The position numbers and the translations under genes are program-made. The notes below the pieces were generated by a model. It ran no database searches and was not told the DNA's origin. It saw only the letters and a list, made by a program, of their open reading frames with translations. 64,000 bases of DNA from Mixta calida (GTDB taxonomy: Bacteria > Pseudomonadota > Gammaproteobacteria > Enterobacterales > Enterobacteriaceae), in contig NZ_CP026378.1 in NCBI RefSeq assembly GCF_002953215.1, forward strand, positions 3,826,540-3,890,539, in the 5' to 3' direction. Below, piece by piece: positions 52,905 through 63,002 of the stretch (the first letter of the stretch is position 1; every line of letters starts with the position of its first letter).

Positions 52905-53153
52905 TTTTCCACACGCTGTGCATAAAAATAAAAAAGCGTTGTCATTCAAGTGACACACGAAGCGCAAGAGACAAAGATAACAAATTGAAATATCATCATA
53001 TTTATATATTTCAATAATTTACACCGATAATGTAAGCAAATAATAACTGCTAAGCGCAGCGGGAAAGAATCGCAGCCTGTGGATAAGTCTGTTTAAACTG
53101 ATTTGGCTTAATGCGTCGTCGGCGCGTCTGGCGGGCGTTGCCGCTGTGGATAA
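52905..53153. other. datA: datA-like DnaA-titration locus: four DnaA boxes and an IHF-like site
   Basis: The 306-base gap between queG and the tRNA-Gly array is AT-rich and has DnaA boxes at 52905-52913 (TTTTCCACA), 52917-52925 (minus, TTATGCACA), 53078-53086 (minus, TTATCCACA) and 53145-53153 (minus, TTATCCACA). All fit TTWTNCACA and two are perfect. TTTCAATAATTTA at 53009-53021 fits the IHF consensus WATCAANNNNTTR at all but one fixed position. In E. coli datA lies in the same place, between queG and glyVXY, and with IHF promotes hydrolysis of DnaA-bound ATP. I see no gene in this gap. Confidence 0.75.
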
Positions 53154-53174
53154 TTACGATATGGTAATGAAATT

Positions 53175-53250
<76 letters not shown>

Positions 53251-53275
53251 AATGACGTAGGCAAATCGAAGAATT

Positions 53276-53351
<76 letters not shown>

Positions 53352-53379
53352 AGGGGTATTACCGGTTACCGCAAAAATT

Positions 53380-53455
<76 letters not shown>

Positions 53456-53484
53456 AGGGGCGTTACCGGGTACTGCATAAATTT

Positions 53485-53560
<76 letters not shown>

Positions 53561-53601
53561 AATCGTAGCCGATTAAAATTCTTCATCGGTACGGGGAGCG
53601 C

Positions 53602-53629
53602 ATTATACGAGAAAACTTTTGCCCTGCAA
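53602..53629 (-). promoter_or_regulatory. promoter of the tRNA-Gly operon
   Basis: On the minus strand TTGCAG (53629-53624), 16 bases, TATAAT (53607-53602), then a GC-rich discriminator GCGCTCCCC, as expected for a stable-RNA promoter under stringent control. Confidence 0.8.
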
Positions 53630-53715
53630 GCCCTTGAGGGCAAAAATTTGCGCTTTCGATGCGTTTGCTGATTTAAGCGGCGGAATGGCGTTTTTTTAGC
53701 CGATCCGCCCGTCTG

Positions 53716-54258
53716 CTACAGCTGCAAAAAATGGGTACGGTAGTAAGCCAGCTCCGCTACCGACTCGCGGATATCATCCAGCGCCTGGTGCGTGCCCGCT
53801 TTTTTAAAGCCTGCCAGGATATCCGGCTTCCAGCGACGCGCCAGCTCTTTCAGCGTGCTGACGTCCAGATAGCGATAGTGGAAATAGCTCTCCAGCTCCG
53901 GCATATATTTAAACAGGAAGCGGCGGTCCTGGCCGATGCTGTTGCCGCAAATCGGCGACGCGTTAGCGGGCACCCACTGTTTTAAGAATTCCAGCGTCGC
54001 CAGCTCGGCGGCGCGATCGTCATACTGACTTGCCTTCACCCGCTCCACCAGGCCGCTGTTGGTATGGGTACGCACGTTCCATTCATCCATCAGCGCCAGC
54101 TGTTCAGCGGATTGATGCACCGCCAGCACCGGGCCTTCCGCCAGAATATTCAGGTTAGCGTCCGTTACCAGCGTCGCAATTTCAATAATGCGATCGCGTT
54201 CTGGATCGAGGCCGGTCATTTCCAGATCGATCCAGATAAGATTGTTTTCATTTCCCAT
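53716..54258 (-). CDS. orn: oligoribonuclease
   Basis: Orn degrades 2-5-nucleotide RNAs to mononucleotides and is essential in E. coli. The 180-residue DEDD exonuclease shows [12 protein letters not shown] (DEDD I), [12 protein letters not shown] (II) and [10 protein letters not shown] (III). It is divergent from rsgA. Confidence 0.98.
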   Translation of the reverse strand: MGNENNLIWIDLEMTGLDPERDRIIEIATLVTDANLNILAEGPVLAVHQSAEQLALMDEWNVRTHTNSGLVERVKASQYDDRAAELATLEFLKQWVPANASPICGNSIGQDRRFLFKYMPELESYFHYRYLDVSTLKELARRWKPDILAGFKKAGTHQALDDIRESVAELAYYRTHFLQL

Positions 54259-54413
54259 GTTTTATCCCGCCGTTGGCTCGGTTGTGTTTCCGGCTGAATC
54301 GCCAGGACGCGTCGCATAATGCCTGGTTGCGTCGCTCGCCGTAATTCAGCCCAGGGTGTATCATAGACGTTTTGCCCAACGAGGCGAAACCGTCCGAGTG
54401 CATGTGAGGAAGA

Positions 54414-55469
54414 GTGAGTAAAAATAAACTGTCTAAAGGCCAGCAGCGTCGCGTTAACGCTAACCACGAACGCCGTCTCAAACAGCGTGCGGATAAGCCT
54501 GAACCGGATGACAGCCTGTTTGGCGAAGCGCAGGACGGCATCGTCATCAGCCGCTTCGGCATGCATGCGGACGTAGAAGACAGCGCAGGTCAGGTTCACC
54601 GCTGCAATATTCGCCGCACTATTCGCTCGCTGGTGACCGGCGATCGCGTGCTCTGGCGTCCCGGCGTTGAAGGCGGCGCCACGGTAAAAGGCATCGTCGA
54701 AGCGGTGCATGAGCGCCATTCGGTGCTGACGCGCCCCGACTTCTACGACGGCGTGAAGCCGGTCGCGGCGAACATCGACCAGATCATCATCGTCTCCGCC
54801 ATCGTGCCGGAGCTGTCGTTGAATATTATCGACCGCTATCTGGTCGCGAGCGAAACGCTCGGCATCGAGCCGCTGCTGGTGCTGAATAAAACCGACCTGC
54901 TGGATGACGCAGGCCGCGCCTTTGTTGATAAGCAGATGGATATCTATCGCCATATCGGCTATCGCGTGCTGATGGTCTCCAGCTACGAAAAAGCGGGCCT
55001 GGCCGATTTGGAAGCGGCATTGACCGGCCGCATCAGCATTTTCGCCGGGCAATCGGGCGTCGGAAAATCGAGCCTGCTCAACGCGCTGCTGGGCCTGGAT
55101 CTGAGCGATAAAACCATCCTCACCAACGACGTTTCCGACGTCTCCGGGCTGGGCCAGCACACCACCACCGCCGCGCGCCTCTATCACTTCCCGCATGGCG
55201 GCGACGTGATAGATTCGCCCGGCGTGCGCGAGTTTGGCCTCTGGCACCTGGAGCCGGAACAAATCACCCGGGGATTTGTCGAATTTCGTGCGTTTTTAGG
55301 CGGCTGCAAGTTCCGCGACTGCAAACATGACAACGATCCCGGCTGCGCGATCCGCGAGGCGGTGGAAAATGGGCTTATCGACGAAACGCGCTTCGAAAAC
55401 TACCACCGCATACTGGAGAGCATGGCGCAGGTAAAAACGCGTAAAAACTTCGGTAATGACGAAGATTAA
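54414..55469 (+). CDS. rsgA: ribosome small subunit-dependent GTPase RsgA
   Basis: RsgA checks late 30S maturation. The 351 residues have a basic N-terminal tail ([11 protein letters not shown]), an OB domain, a circularly permuted GTPase (NKTDLLDD before [12 protein letters not shown] and DSPGVREFG) and a zinc finger ([14 protein letters not shown]). Start is GTG at 54414 with GAGGAAGA upstream. Confidence 0.97.
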   Translation: MSKNKLSKGQQRRVNANHERRLKQRADKPEPDDSLFGEAQDGIVISRFGMHADVEDSAGQVHRCNIRRTIRSLVTGDRVLWRPGVEGGATVKGIVEAVHERHSVLTRPDFYDGVKPVAANIDQIIIVSAIVPELSLNIIDRYLVASETLGIEPLLVLNKTDLLDDAGRAFVDKQMDIYRHIGYRVLMVSSYEKAGLADLEAALTGRISIFAGQSGVGKSSLLNALLGLDLSDKTILTNDVSDVSGLGQHTTTAARLYHFPHGGDVIDSPGVREFGLWHLEPEQITRGFVEFRAFLGGCKFRDCKHDNDPGCAIREAVENGLIDETRFENYHRILESMAQVKTRKNFGNDED

Positions 55470-55573
55470 TACAGCAAATATGGCATTATCGGCGCGTTAG
55501 CCTAAACAGGCTGTCGCTGCTACAATTCGCCCCCTTTTTCTTCAACGTCGTGTGATTAAGCCAGGAGGCTAAC

Positions 55574-56473
55574 GTGTTGGATTCTATTAAACTCGGCCTG
55601 AATCATCTGCTCCCTAAAAAGTGGCTCACCGAGCTGGCTGGCTGGGCCGCCAGCAAACGCGCCGGCTGGCTGACCAAAGCAGTGATCGATATTTTCGTCT
55701 GGTTCTATCGCGTCGATATGTCCGAAGCGCAGAAGTCAGACACCGCCAGCTACCGCACCTTTAACGATTTCTTCGTGCGTCCGCTGCGCGACGAAGCGCG
55801 TCCGATCGACGCCGATCCGAACCTGCTGGTGCTGCCGGCGGATGGCGCCATCAGCCAGCTGGGCCATATCGAGGGCGACACGATTTTTCAGGCGAAAGGC
55901 CACTACTATTCACTGGAAGCGCTGCTGGCGGGCGATCGTCAGATGGCGGCGCAGTTCCGCGACGGCGAATTCGCCACGACCTATCTGGCGCCGCGCGACT
56001 ATCACCGCGTGCATATGCCGTGCAACGGCATCCTGCGCGAAATGATTTACGTGCCGGGCGATCTCTACTCCGTTAACCCGCTGACCGCGCGCAATATCCC
56101 GAACCTGTTTGCCCGTAATGAACGCGTTATCTGCTATTTCGATACCGAATTCGGCCCAATGGCGCAGATCCTGGTGGGCGCGACCATCGTCGGCAGCATC
56201 GAAACCGCCTGGTCCGGCACCGTTACGCCGCCGCGCGAAGGGGTCATCAAACGCTGGAGCTTTCCGGGCGCCGACGCCGAAGGCGCCGTGGTGCTGCTGA
56301 AAGGTCAGGAGATGGGCCGCTTCAAGCTGGGCTCGACCGTCATTAACCTGTTCGCGCCGGGACGCATTAAGCTGGCGGAAAGCCTGGAAGCGGAAAGCAA
56401 AACCCGTCTCGGTCAGCCAATGGCTATGGCGCTGCAACGCACCGATGCGGAAACCGTTTTACACCACGATTAA
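55574..56473 (+). CDS. psd: phosphatidylserine decarboxylase proenzyme
   Basis: Psd makes phosphatidylethanolamine in the inner membrane. The 299-residue proenzyme self-cleaves at LGST (252-255), where Ser254 becomes the pyruvoyl group. [14 protein letters not shown] carries catalytic residues. GTG start at 55574 with AGGAGG upstream. It is 9 bases before mscM and co-transcribed with it. Confidence 0.97.
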   Translation: MLDSIKLGLNHLLPKKWLTELAGWAASKRAGWLTKAVIDIFVWFYRVDMSEAQKSDTASYRTFNDFFVRPLRDEARPIDADPNLLVLPADGAISQLGHIEGDTIFQAKGHYYSLEALLAGDRQMAAQFRDGEFATTYLAPRDYHRVHMPCNGILREMIYVPGDLYSVNPLTARNIPNLFARNERVICYFDTEFGPMAQILVGATIVGSIETAWSGTVTPPREGVIKRWSFPGADAEGAVVLLKGQEMGRFKLGSTVINLFAPGRIKLAESLEAESKTRLGQPMAMALQRTDAETVLHHD

Positions 56474-56482
56474 GATATCACC

Positions 56483-59400
56483 GTGCGCCTGATCCTCTCT
56501 TTTATTCTCGCCTGCGTATTCACCCTGCCCGCCTTCGCCGCCAGCGCGCCTGACGCGGCGCAGGTTCGTCAGGAGCTGGAGCAGGCGAAATCCGCCAAAG
56601 CGTCGCCGGCTCAGGCTGAGCTGGTGCAAACGCTGGAATCCGCGCTGGGCTTTATCAACGCCCGCAACGAGTCGCTGGAGCGGGCGAAACAGTATCAGCA
56701 GGTGATCGATGATTTTCCTAAGCTGGCGCGCGAGCTGCGCCAGCAGATCGCCAGCCTCAACGACAGCCAGCGGACATTGCGCAGCGGCATGACCAGCGCC
56801 GAGCTGGATCAGGAGATCCTGCAGGTCAGCAGTCAGCTGCTGGAAGAGGGACGCCAGGCGCAGCAGGAGCAGGATCGCGCCCGCGAGATCAGCGATTCGC
56901 TGGGTCAACTGCCACAGCAGCAGAGCGAGGCGCGTCGCGCGCTGAGCGAAAGCGAACGCACGTTACATGGGCAAGCCGTCGCCTCCGGCGCGCTGACCCA
57001 TGCGCAGAACTACGCGCGTCAGGCGGAGTCGGCGGCGCTGAAGGCGCGCGTTGACGAGCTGGAACTGGCGCAGCTTTCTGCCAACAACCGTCAGGAACTG
57101 GCGCGGATGCGCGCCGAAGTGCATCAGAAAAAAGCGGAGCAGCTGGATGACTATCTGCAGGCGCTGCGCAACCAGCTTAACAGCCTGCGTCAGCGCGAAG
57201 CGGAGCAGGCGCTGGCGCGCACCGAGCAGCTGGCGGAAAACAGCGGCGATCTGCCCGCGGCGATCGCCGAACAGTTTCACGTCAACCGGGAGCTGTCCGC
57301 CGCGCTGAACCAACAGGCGCAGCGTCTCGATCTTATCGCCTCGCAGCAGCGTCAGGCCACCAATCAAACCATTCAGGTTCGTCAGGCGCTCAGCACCATT
57401 CGTGAACAGTCGCAGTGGCTCGGCGCCTCCAATTTGCTGGGCGAGGCGCTGCGTGCGCAGGTGGCGCGCCTGCCGGAAATGCCTAAGTCGCAGCAGCTGG
57501 ACAGCGAAATGGGCCAGCTGCGCGTGCAGCGTCTGCACTATGAAGATCTGCTTAATCAGCAGCAGCACCTGCGTCAGCTGAAGCAGGAAAACGGCGCGCC
57601 GCTGACCAGCGAACAGAACCGCATTCTCGACGCACAGATAAAAACCCAGCGGGAGCTGCTCGGTTCGCTGATTTCCGGCTGCGATACCCTGATTCTGGAG
57701 GTCACTAAGCTGAAAGTGGCCAACAGCCAGCTGGAAGACGCGCTGGGCGAAATCAAAGAGGCCACGCACCGCTACCTTTTCTGGACCGCCGACGTCAATC
57801 CGCTGAGCCTGAGCTATCCGCTGGAGGTGGCGCGCGATCTGAACCGGCTGCTGTCGCTCGATACGCTGGGCCAGCTCGGCGGCGCGCTGATGATGATGGT
57901 CACCAGCCGCGACACGGTGCTGCCGATTCTGGGCGCACTTCTGCTGGTCGGCTTCAGCGTTAGTTCGCGCCGTCACTACAATGCGTTTCTGGCGCGCGCC
58001 GCCGGACGCGTCGGTAAGGTGACGCAGGACCATTTCACTCTGACGTTGCGCACCGTTTTCTGGTCGATTCTGGTCGCCCTGCCCTTGCCGGTGTTGTGGG
58101 GGGCGCTCGGCTTTGGGTTGCAGCACGCCTGGCCTTACCCGGTCGCGGTGGCGATCGGCGACGGCGTGACCGCCACGCTGCCGCTGCTCTGGGTGTTTAT
58201 GATCAGCGCCGCCTTCGCCCGACCCAACGGGCTGTTTGTGATTCACTTCCGCTGGCCGCAGCTGCGAGTGGCGCGCGCCATGCGCTACTACTCGCTCTCC
58301 ATCGGCTTTATCGTGCCGCTGATTATGCTACTCATCACCTTCGCCAACCTGGAGGATCGACAGTTTTCCGCTACCCTGGGACGGCTCTGCTTTATTCTGA
58401 TCTGCGGCGCGCTGAGCCTGGTGACCGTCAGCCTGAAGCGCGCCGGCATCCCGCTTTATCTCGATAATGAAGGCAGCGGCGACAACGTGATCAACCGCAT
58501 CCTGTGGAATGTGATGATCTGTATTCCTCTGGCGGCGGCGCTCGCCTCCTGCACCGGCTACCTGGCGACCGCGCAGGCGCTGCTGGCGCGTCTGGAGACC
58601 TCGGTCGCCATCTGGTTCCTGCTGCTGGTGATTTATCACATTATTCGCCGCTGGATGCTGATCCAGCGCCGCCGCATCGCCTTCGATCGCGCACGTCAGC
58701 GTCGCGCCGATATGCTGGCGCATCGCGCGCGCGGCGAAGAAGAATCGGCCGCGCAGACGGCGGACGGCGTGGATGTCGAGGAGCCGGTGATCGATCTTGA
58801 CGCCATCAGCGCGCAGTCGCTGCGCCTGGTGCGCTCGATTCTGACGCTGATCGCCCTGCTCTCGGTGATTGTGCTGTGGTCGGAAATTCATTCCGCCTTC
58901 GCCTTTCTGGAGAATATCAAGCTGTGGAATGCCAGCAGTACGGTGCAGGGCGTGGAAAGCCTGCATCCGATTACCCTTGGCTCGGTGCTGATCGCTATCC
59001 TGATCTTCTTTATCACCACCCAGCTGGTGCGCAATATGCCCGCCCTGCTGGAGCTGGCGCTGTTGCAGCATCTCAGCCTGACGCCCGGCACCGGCTACGC
59101 CATTACGACCCTGACCAAATATCTGCTGCTGCTGATTGGCGGCCTGATGGGTTTCTCGATGATCGGCATCGAATGGTCGAAACTGCAATGGCTGGTGGCG
59201 GCGCTCGGCGTGGGGCTGGGATTTGGTCTCCAGGAGATTTTCGCCAACTTTATCTCTGGCCTGATCATTCTGTTTGAGAAGCCGATCCGTATCGGCGATA
59301 CGGTCACCATTCGCGATCTGACCGGCAGCATTACGCGCATCAATACGCGCGCCACCACCATCACCGACTGGGATCGCAAAGAAATCATCGTGCCGAACAA

Positions 59401-59809
59401 GGCGTTTATCACCGAGCAGTTCGTGAACTGGTCGCTCTCCGACTCCGTGACGCGCGTGGTGCTGACCGTGCCTGCGCCGGCTGGCATCGACAGCGAGCAG
59501 GTGACCGCGCTGCTGCGCCACGCCTGCGAACGCTGTAGCTATGTGCTGGATACTCCGCCGCCGGAAGTGTTCCTGGTCGATTTGCAGCAGGGCATTCAGC
59601 TGTTCGAGCTGCGCATTCACGCTGCGGAGATGGGTCATCGTATGCCGCTGCGTCACGAGCTGCACCAGCTCATTCTGCAAGGCTTCCGCGAACATAATAT
59701 TGAAATGCCGTTCCCGCCGTTCCAGGTGCGTATGGAGACCGCGGCGAAACGGACGCCCGCCAGCAACGGCGCGCCGACCACGCGCACCTTTAAGTCAGGC
59801 GGACTTTAG
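56483..59809 (+). CDS. mscM: miniconductance mechanosensitive channel MscM
   Basis: The 1108-residue MscS-family channel (E. coli YjeP/MscM 1107) has a signal peptide (to about 20, AFAAS), a long periplasmic coiled-coil region to about 470 rich in Gln and Leu, around eleven membrane segments, and the MscS core (LGVGLGFGLQEIFANFISGLIILFEKPIRIGD split by the pore helix) followed by the beta and C-terminal domain. It protects against mild osmotic downshock. GTG start at 56483. Confidence 0.95.
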   Translation: MRLILSFILACVFTLPAFAASAPDAAQVRQELEQAKSAKASPAQAELVQTLESALGFINARNESLERAKQYQQVIDDFPKLARELRQQIASLNDSQRTLRSGMTSAELDQEILQVSSQLLEEGRQAQQEQDRAREISDSLGQLPQQQSEARRALSESERTLHGQAVASGALTHAQNYARQAESAALKARVDELELAQLSANNRQELARMRAEVHQKKAEQLDDYLQALRNQLNSLRQREAEQALARTEQLAENSGDLPAAIAEQFHVNRELSAALNQQAQRLDLIASQQRQATNQTIQVRQALSTIREQSQWLGASNLLGEALRAQVARLPEMPKSQQLDSEMGQLRVQRLHYEDLLNQQQHLRQLKQENGAPLTSEQNRILDAQIKTQRELLGSLISGCDTLILEVTKLKVANSQLEDALGEIKEATHRYLFWTADVNPLSLSYPLEVARDLNRLLSLDTLGQLGGALMMMVTSRDTVLPILGALLLVGFSVSSRRHYNAFLARAAGRVGKVTQDHFTLTLRTVFWSILVALPLPVLWGALGFGLQHAWPYPVAVAIGDGVTATLPLLWVFMISAAFARPNGLFVIHFRWPQLRVARAMRYYSLSIGFIVPLIMLLITFANLEDRQFSATLGRLCFILICGALSLVTVSLKRAGIPLYLDNEGSGDNVINRILWNVMICIPLAAALASCTGYLATAQALLARLETSVAIWFLLLVIYHIIRRWMLIQRRRIAFDRARQRRADMLAHRARGEEESAAQTADGVDVEEPVIDLDAISAQSLRLVRSILTLIALLSVIVLWSEIHSAFAFLENIKLWNASSTVQGVESLHPITLGSVLIAILIFFITTQLVRNMPALLELALLQHLSLTPGTGYAITTLTKYLLLLIGGLMGFSMIGIEWSKLQWLVAALGVGLGFGLQEIFANFISGLIILFEKPIRIGDTVTIRDLTGSITRINTRATTITDWDRKEIIVPNKAFITEQFVNWSLSDSVTRVVLTVPAPAGIDSEQVTALLRHACERCSYVLDTPPPEVFLVDLQQGIQLFELRIHAAEMGHRMPLRHELHQLILQGFREHNIEMPFPPFQVRMETAAKRTPASNGAPTTRTFKSGGL

Positions 59810-59901
59810 GGAGATAAAACGACAACGCGCGCCGACGGCACAGCGCGACGGGGCGCCTCAGACAGAGCGCGGCGATCGCCTGCAAAGGCGATCGCATCGC
59901 G

Positions 59902-60879
59902 TTAGCAGCGATCGACCGGAAAGGCGATTACCTCGCTAAGAGACTCCGCCTTTAACGCCAGCATAATCAGACGATCCACGCCCAGCGCGACGCCGGAGCA
60001 GGCAGGCATGCCGTGTTCCAGCGCGGCGAGCAGGTTGGTGTCGATCGGCTGCTGCGGCAGCCCGCGCGCGGCGCGGCGGCGGTTATCCTGCTCAAAGCGC
60101 TGACGCTGTTCGCGCGCGTCGGTCAGCTCGCGGAAGCCGTTCGCCAGTTCAATGCCTTTAAAGTAAACTTCAAAGCGCTCCGCCACGCGGTGATCTTCGG
60201 TGCTGATCTCAGCCAGCGCCGCCTGCGTCGCCGGGAAGTGGTAAATAAAGGCCGGTTTCTCCTGGCCGATCTTCGGCTCCACGCCCAGCATAAACAGCAG
60301 CTGCAACAGCGTATCACGATCTTCTTCCGCGTTGGCCAGATCGCCCACGCCCAGCTTCTCCGCCACGTCGCGCAGCTGCGCTTTGTCAGCGGAAAGCGGG
60401 TCCACTTCCAGGTGGCGAATAAACGCCTGCTGATAAGAGAGGGATTCCGCTGGCTGGCACTCCAGTACCTGCTGCAACAGATCGTCCACCTCATTCATCA
60501 GGCGATACATATCGTAGTGCGGACGATACCACTCCAGCATGGTGAATTCCGGGTTATGGTGACGCCCCGCCTCTTCATTGCGGAAGCTGCGACCCATCTG
60601 ATAGATCGGTCCGCTGCCCGCCGCCAGCAGGCGTTTCATATGATATTCCGGGCTGGTCATCAGCCATAAATCCAAACCCTGCGAAGCGCCGGGGCCGACA
60701 AAGCGCGTCTGGAAGGTCACCAGATGAACATCGGTTACCGTAGCCTGACTCATCGCCGGGGTTTCCACCTCCAGTACGCCGCGATCGGCGAAGAAACGAC
60801 GAATCTCCGCCAGAATCTTCGCGCGTTTCAACAGGTTAGAGATGGGTGCGCTCGGCTGCCAGCTTGCCGTTTCGCTCAT
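59902..60879 (-). CDS. epmA: elongation factor P-(R)-beta-lysine ligase EpmA
   Basis: EpmA is a truncated class II lysyl-tRNA synthetase that attaches (R)-beta-lysine to EF-P. The 325 residues (E. coli 325) include [31 protein letters not shown], the motif [22 protein letters not shown] (motif 2) and [14 protein letters not shown] (motif 3), and lack the anticodon-binding domain. It converges on mscM. Confidence 0.97.
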   Translation of the reverse strand: MSETASWQPSAPISNLLKRAKILAEIRRFFADRGVLEVETPAMSQATVTDVHLVTFQTRFVGPGASQGLDLWLMTSPEYHMKRLLAAGSGPIYQMGRSFRNEEAGRHHNPEFTMLEWYRPHYDMYRLMNEVDDLLQQVLECQPAESLSYQQAFIRHLEVDPLSADKAQLRDVAEKLGVGDLANAEEDRDTLLQLLFMLGVEPKIGQEKPAFIYHFPATQAALAEISTEDHRVAERFEVYFKGIELANGFRELTDAREQRQRFEQDNRRRAARGLPQQPIDTNLLAALEHGMPACSGVALGVDRLIMLALKAESLSEVIAFPVDRC

Positions 60880-61046
60880 TGGGTTTACTCCTCAGTCAAA
60901 CAGGGGGATGCAGTCTACTCGTAACCTCGCCGGCAGACAAATCTCCGCTGATAAAACCGCCGATTTTGCCGTAGCGAGACCCCGGCTTCGCTGATGCCTC
61001 CTCTTATCCATCGCAGGTAGCACAGGGATTTTTAATGAATGTTTTA

Positions 61047-61073
61047 TTAAGTTTTCCCGGTCGCTGCCGATGG
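61047..61073 (+). promoter_or_regulatory. sigma-28 (FliA) promoter of the second chemoreceptor
   Basis: TTAAGTTT (61047-61054), 11 bases, GCCGATGG (61066-61073) matches TAAAGTTT-N11-GCCGATAA at 13 of 16 positions with exact spacing. Start would be near 61080, leaving a leader of about 190 bases with no other recognised feature in the 60880-61270 interval. Confidence 0.72.
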
Positions 61074-61270
61074 TGCAAAACGCGTTGCGCGAAAACTGGC
61101 CTGGTTTCTCATGCCAGCGAAAGCGGCGTCGTAAGCCGTTCTGTTGCTAAGAAAATAGCATCAGCCGCTAACGAAAAAGTAAAGCCCCGACATTCCCAGG
61201 ATATTGCGCTGGGATGAATAATATTTATAGACAATTGTATTGTTCTGGTTCAGGCAAAGGGATACGGATA

Positions 61271-62830
61271 ATGTTATCAGTGAAGAATATGAAAGTTGGC
61301 TTTCGACTCGGTGCAGCTTTTAGTTTAGTTATACTGCTGCTTATTATTGTGAGCGTCACAGCAGTCATTAAGATAAGTAATATCAACACTGCGGTAGGAA
61401 ATATCGTTAACGATCGCTACATCAAAGTCAGGCTGGCGTTTGACGTGCGCGACGGCGTTAACGATCAGATTAAATATCTGCGCGGCATGGTGATTGATAC
61501 GCCTCGTCCCGAAATGAATCAAAAGCGCTTTGGTCAGCTTGAGCAGGCAACGCAGCAAACCAATGAAGCGATTGAAAAAATCGCCCGACTGCAAACGACC
61601 GCTGTCGGCCAGAAAAAAATTAAGGCGGTAAAAGCGGCGGCGCAGGATTTTGCCGCAGCCAGCCAGCAGCTGCTTGCGCTGATTCGTGAGGGCAACATCG
61701 ACGCCGCAGCCGACTATGCGCTGCGCAAAATGACCCCGGCGCAAAACGCCTTCCTGAATATCGTGGAGAAGTTCGCGGATTCCCAATCCCAGCAGCTACA
61801 GGGAGAAGGCGCGCATGCGGTGGCGGATGCGACGACGGCCATCAACATCACGCTGATTTTCTCCGCGCTGGCGATTGCCGCTGCGGTAATCCTTGGCTAT
61901 TTCCTGACCCGTTCGATTGTGCAGCCGCTGCGCGCCGCCGTCAGCATTGCGGAAAACGTGGCATCCGGCGATCTGCGTACGGTTATCAAGGTCAGTTCAT
62001 CGGATGAAACGGGCCAGCTGATGCAGGCGCTGAAAACGATGAATGACAATCTGCTGAAAATCGTCACCGAAGTGCGCGCCGGCACCGATATGATCGCTCA
62101 CGCCTCCAGCGAAATCTCCGCCGGCAATATGGATCTCTCCTCGCGTACCGAGCAGCAGGCCAGCTCACTGGAAGAGACCGCCTCTGCGATGGAGCAAATG
62201 ACCTCTACCGTTAAGCAAAACGCCGATAACGCTCGTCAGGCTAACCAGCTGGCAGAGCTGGCGTCAAAAGTCGCGGTGCAGAGCGGCAATGCGGTGAAAC
62301 AGGTGGTCAATACGATGGAGACCATCAGCAGCTCGTCGCGCAAAATCGTCGATATTATCAGCGTGATCGACGGCATCGCCTTCCAGACCAATATTCTGGC
62401 GTTGAACGCGGCGGTCGAGGCGGCGCGCGCTGGCGAACAGGGACGCGGCTTCGCGGTGGTCGCATCGGAAGTGCGCAGCCTGGCCCAGCGTTCCGCTTCT
62501 GCGGCCAAAGAGATCGCGCAGCTGATCGAAGATTCCGTCAATAAAGTCGATGAAGGCGGCAAACAGGTGGCGAACGCAGGCAGCACCATGAATGAAGTGC
62601 TGACCAGCGTGAAAAGCGTGACGGAAATCATGGGTGAGATCTCCATCGCCAGTACCGAGCAAAGCACGGGTATTGATGAGATTAACGCCGCCATCACCCA
62701 GATGGATCAGGTGACTCAACAGAACGCCGCGCTGGTTAATCAGTCGGCGGCGGCGGCGCAGGCGATGCAGGAGCAGGCCGCTCAGCTGGCACAGGCGATG
62801 CGGGTATTTAAAGTCAACGAGGCCGCCTGA
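61271..62830 (+). CDS. methyl-accepting chemotaxis protein, four-helix-bundle sensor
   Basis: The 519-residue receptor has a first membrane helix (about 13-33), a periplasmic four-helix-bundle sensor (4HB_MCP, about 35-190), a second membrane helix (about 192-212), HAMP and a signalling domain with the tip [20 protein letters not shown]. It ends MRVFKVNEAA without an NWETF docking tail. The ligand is unknown. The ATG at 61271 is chosen because LSVKNMKVGFRLGAAFSL is a normal receptor N terminus; an upstream ATG at 61214 adds 19 unlikely residues. It is inserted between epmA and frdA, which are neighbours in E. coli. Confidence 0.92.
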   Translation: MLSVKNMKVGFRLGAAFSLVILLLIIVSVTAVIKISNINTAVGNIVNDRYIKVRLAFDVRDGVNDQIKYLRGMVIDTPRPEMNQKRFGQLEQATQQTNEAIEKIARLQTTAVGQKKIKAVKAAAQDFAAASQQLLALIREGNIDAAADYALRKMTPAQNAFLNIVEKFADSQSQQLQGEGAHAVADATTAINITLIFSALAIAAAVILGYFLTRSIVQPLRAAVSIAENVASGDLRTVIKVSSSDETGQLMQALKTMNDNLLKIVTEVRAGTDMIAHASSEISAGNMDLSSRTEQQASSLEETASAMEQMTSTVKQNADNARQANQLAELASKVAVQSGNAVKQVVNTMETISSSSRKIVDIISVIDGIAFQTNILALNAAVEAARAGEQGRGFAVVASEVRSLAQRSASAAKEIAQLIEDSVNKVDEGGKQVANAGSTMNEVLTSVKSVTEIMGEISIASTEQSTGIDEINAAITQMDQVTQQNAALVNQSAAAAQAMQEQAAQLAQAMRVFKVNEAA

Positions 62831-62838
62831 GGCATGTT

Positions 62839-62872
62839 CGCCTTCTGCCCGCTTGTACGGCGGCAGAAGGCG
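62839..62872 (+). terminator. hairpin after the second chemoreceptor gene
   Basis: CGCCTTCTGCC (62839-62849) pairs perfectly with GGCAGAAGGCG (62862-62872), 8 bases after the stop. Only a weak T content follows, so its strength is uncertain. Confidence 0.55.
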
Positions 62873-63002
62873 CCTTATCGGTGTCGTTTAATGACATCGC
62901 TTTTATCGGTTTAAAACATCGAACATATCAAAATCGGCTGATGCGCCCTGCCCTACACTGGCTAACTCTAAAGAGTTACTTCGCGTTCGCAGGGAGGTTT
63001 AA

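Noticed and set aside
61035-61217. 60-codon open frame in the leader of the second chemoreceptor
   Set aside because: It overlaps the sigma-28 promoter, has no ribosome site and no recognisable similarity.
62913-62931. FNR box upstream of frdA
   Set aside because: Only one half-site (ATCAA) is good; the other half does not fit TTGAT at the proper spacing, so the match is too weak to list although FNR control is expected.
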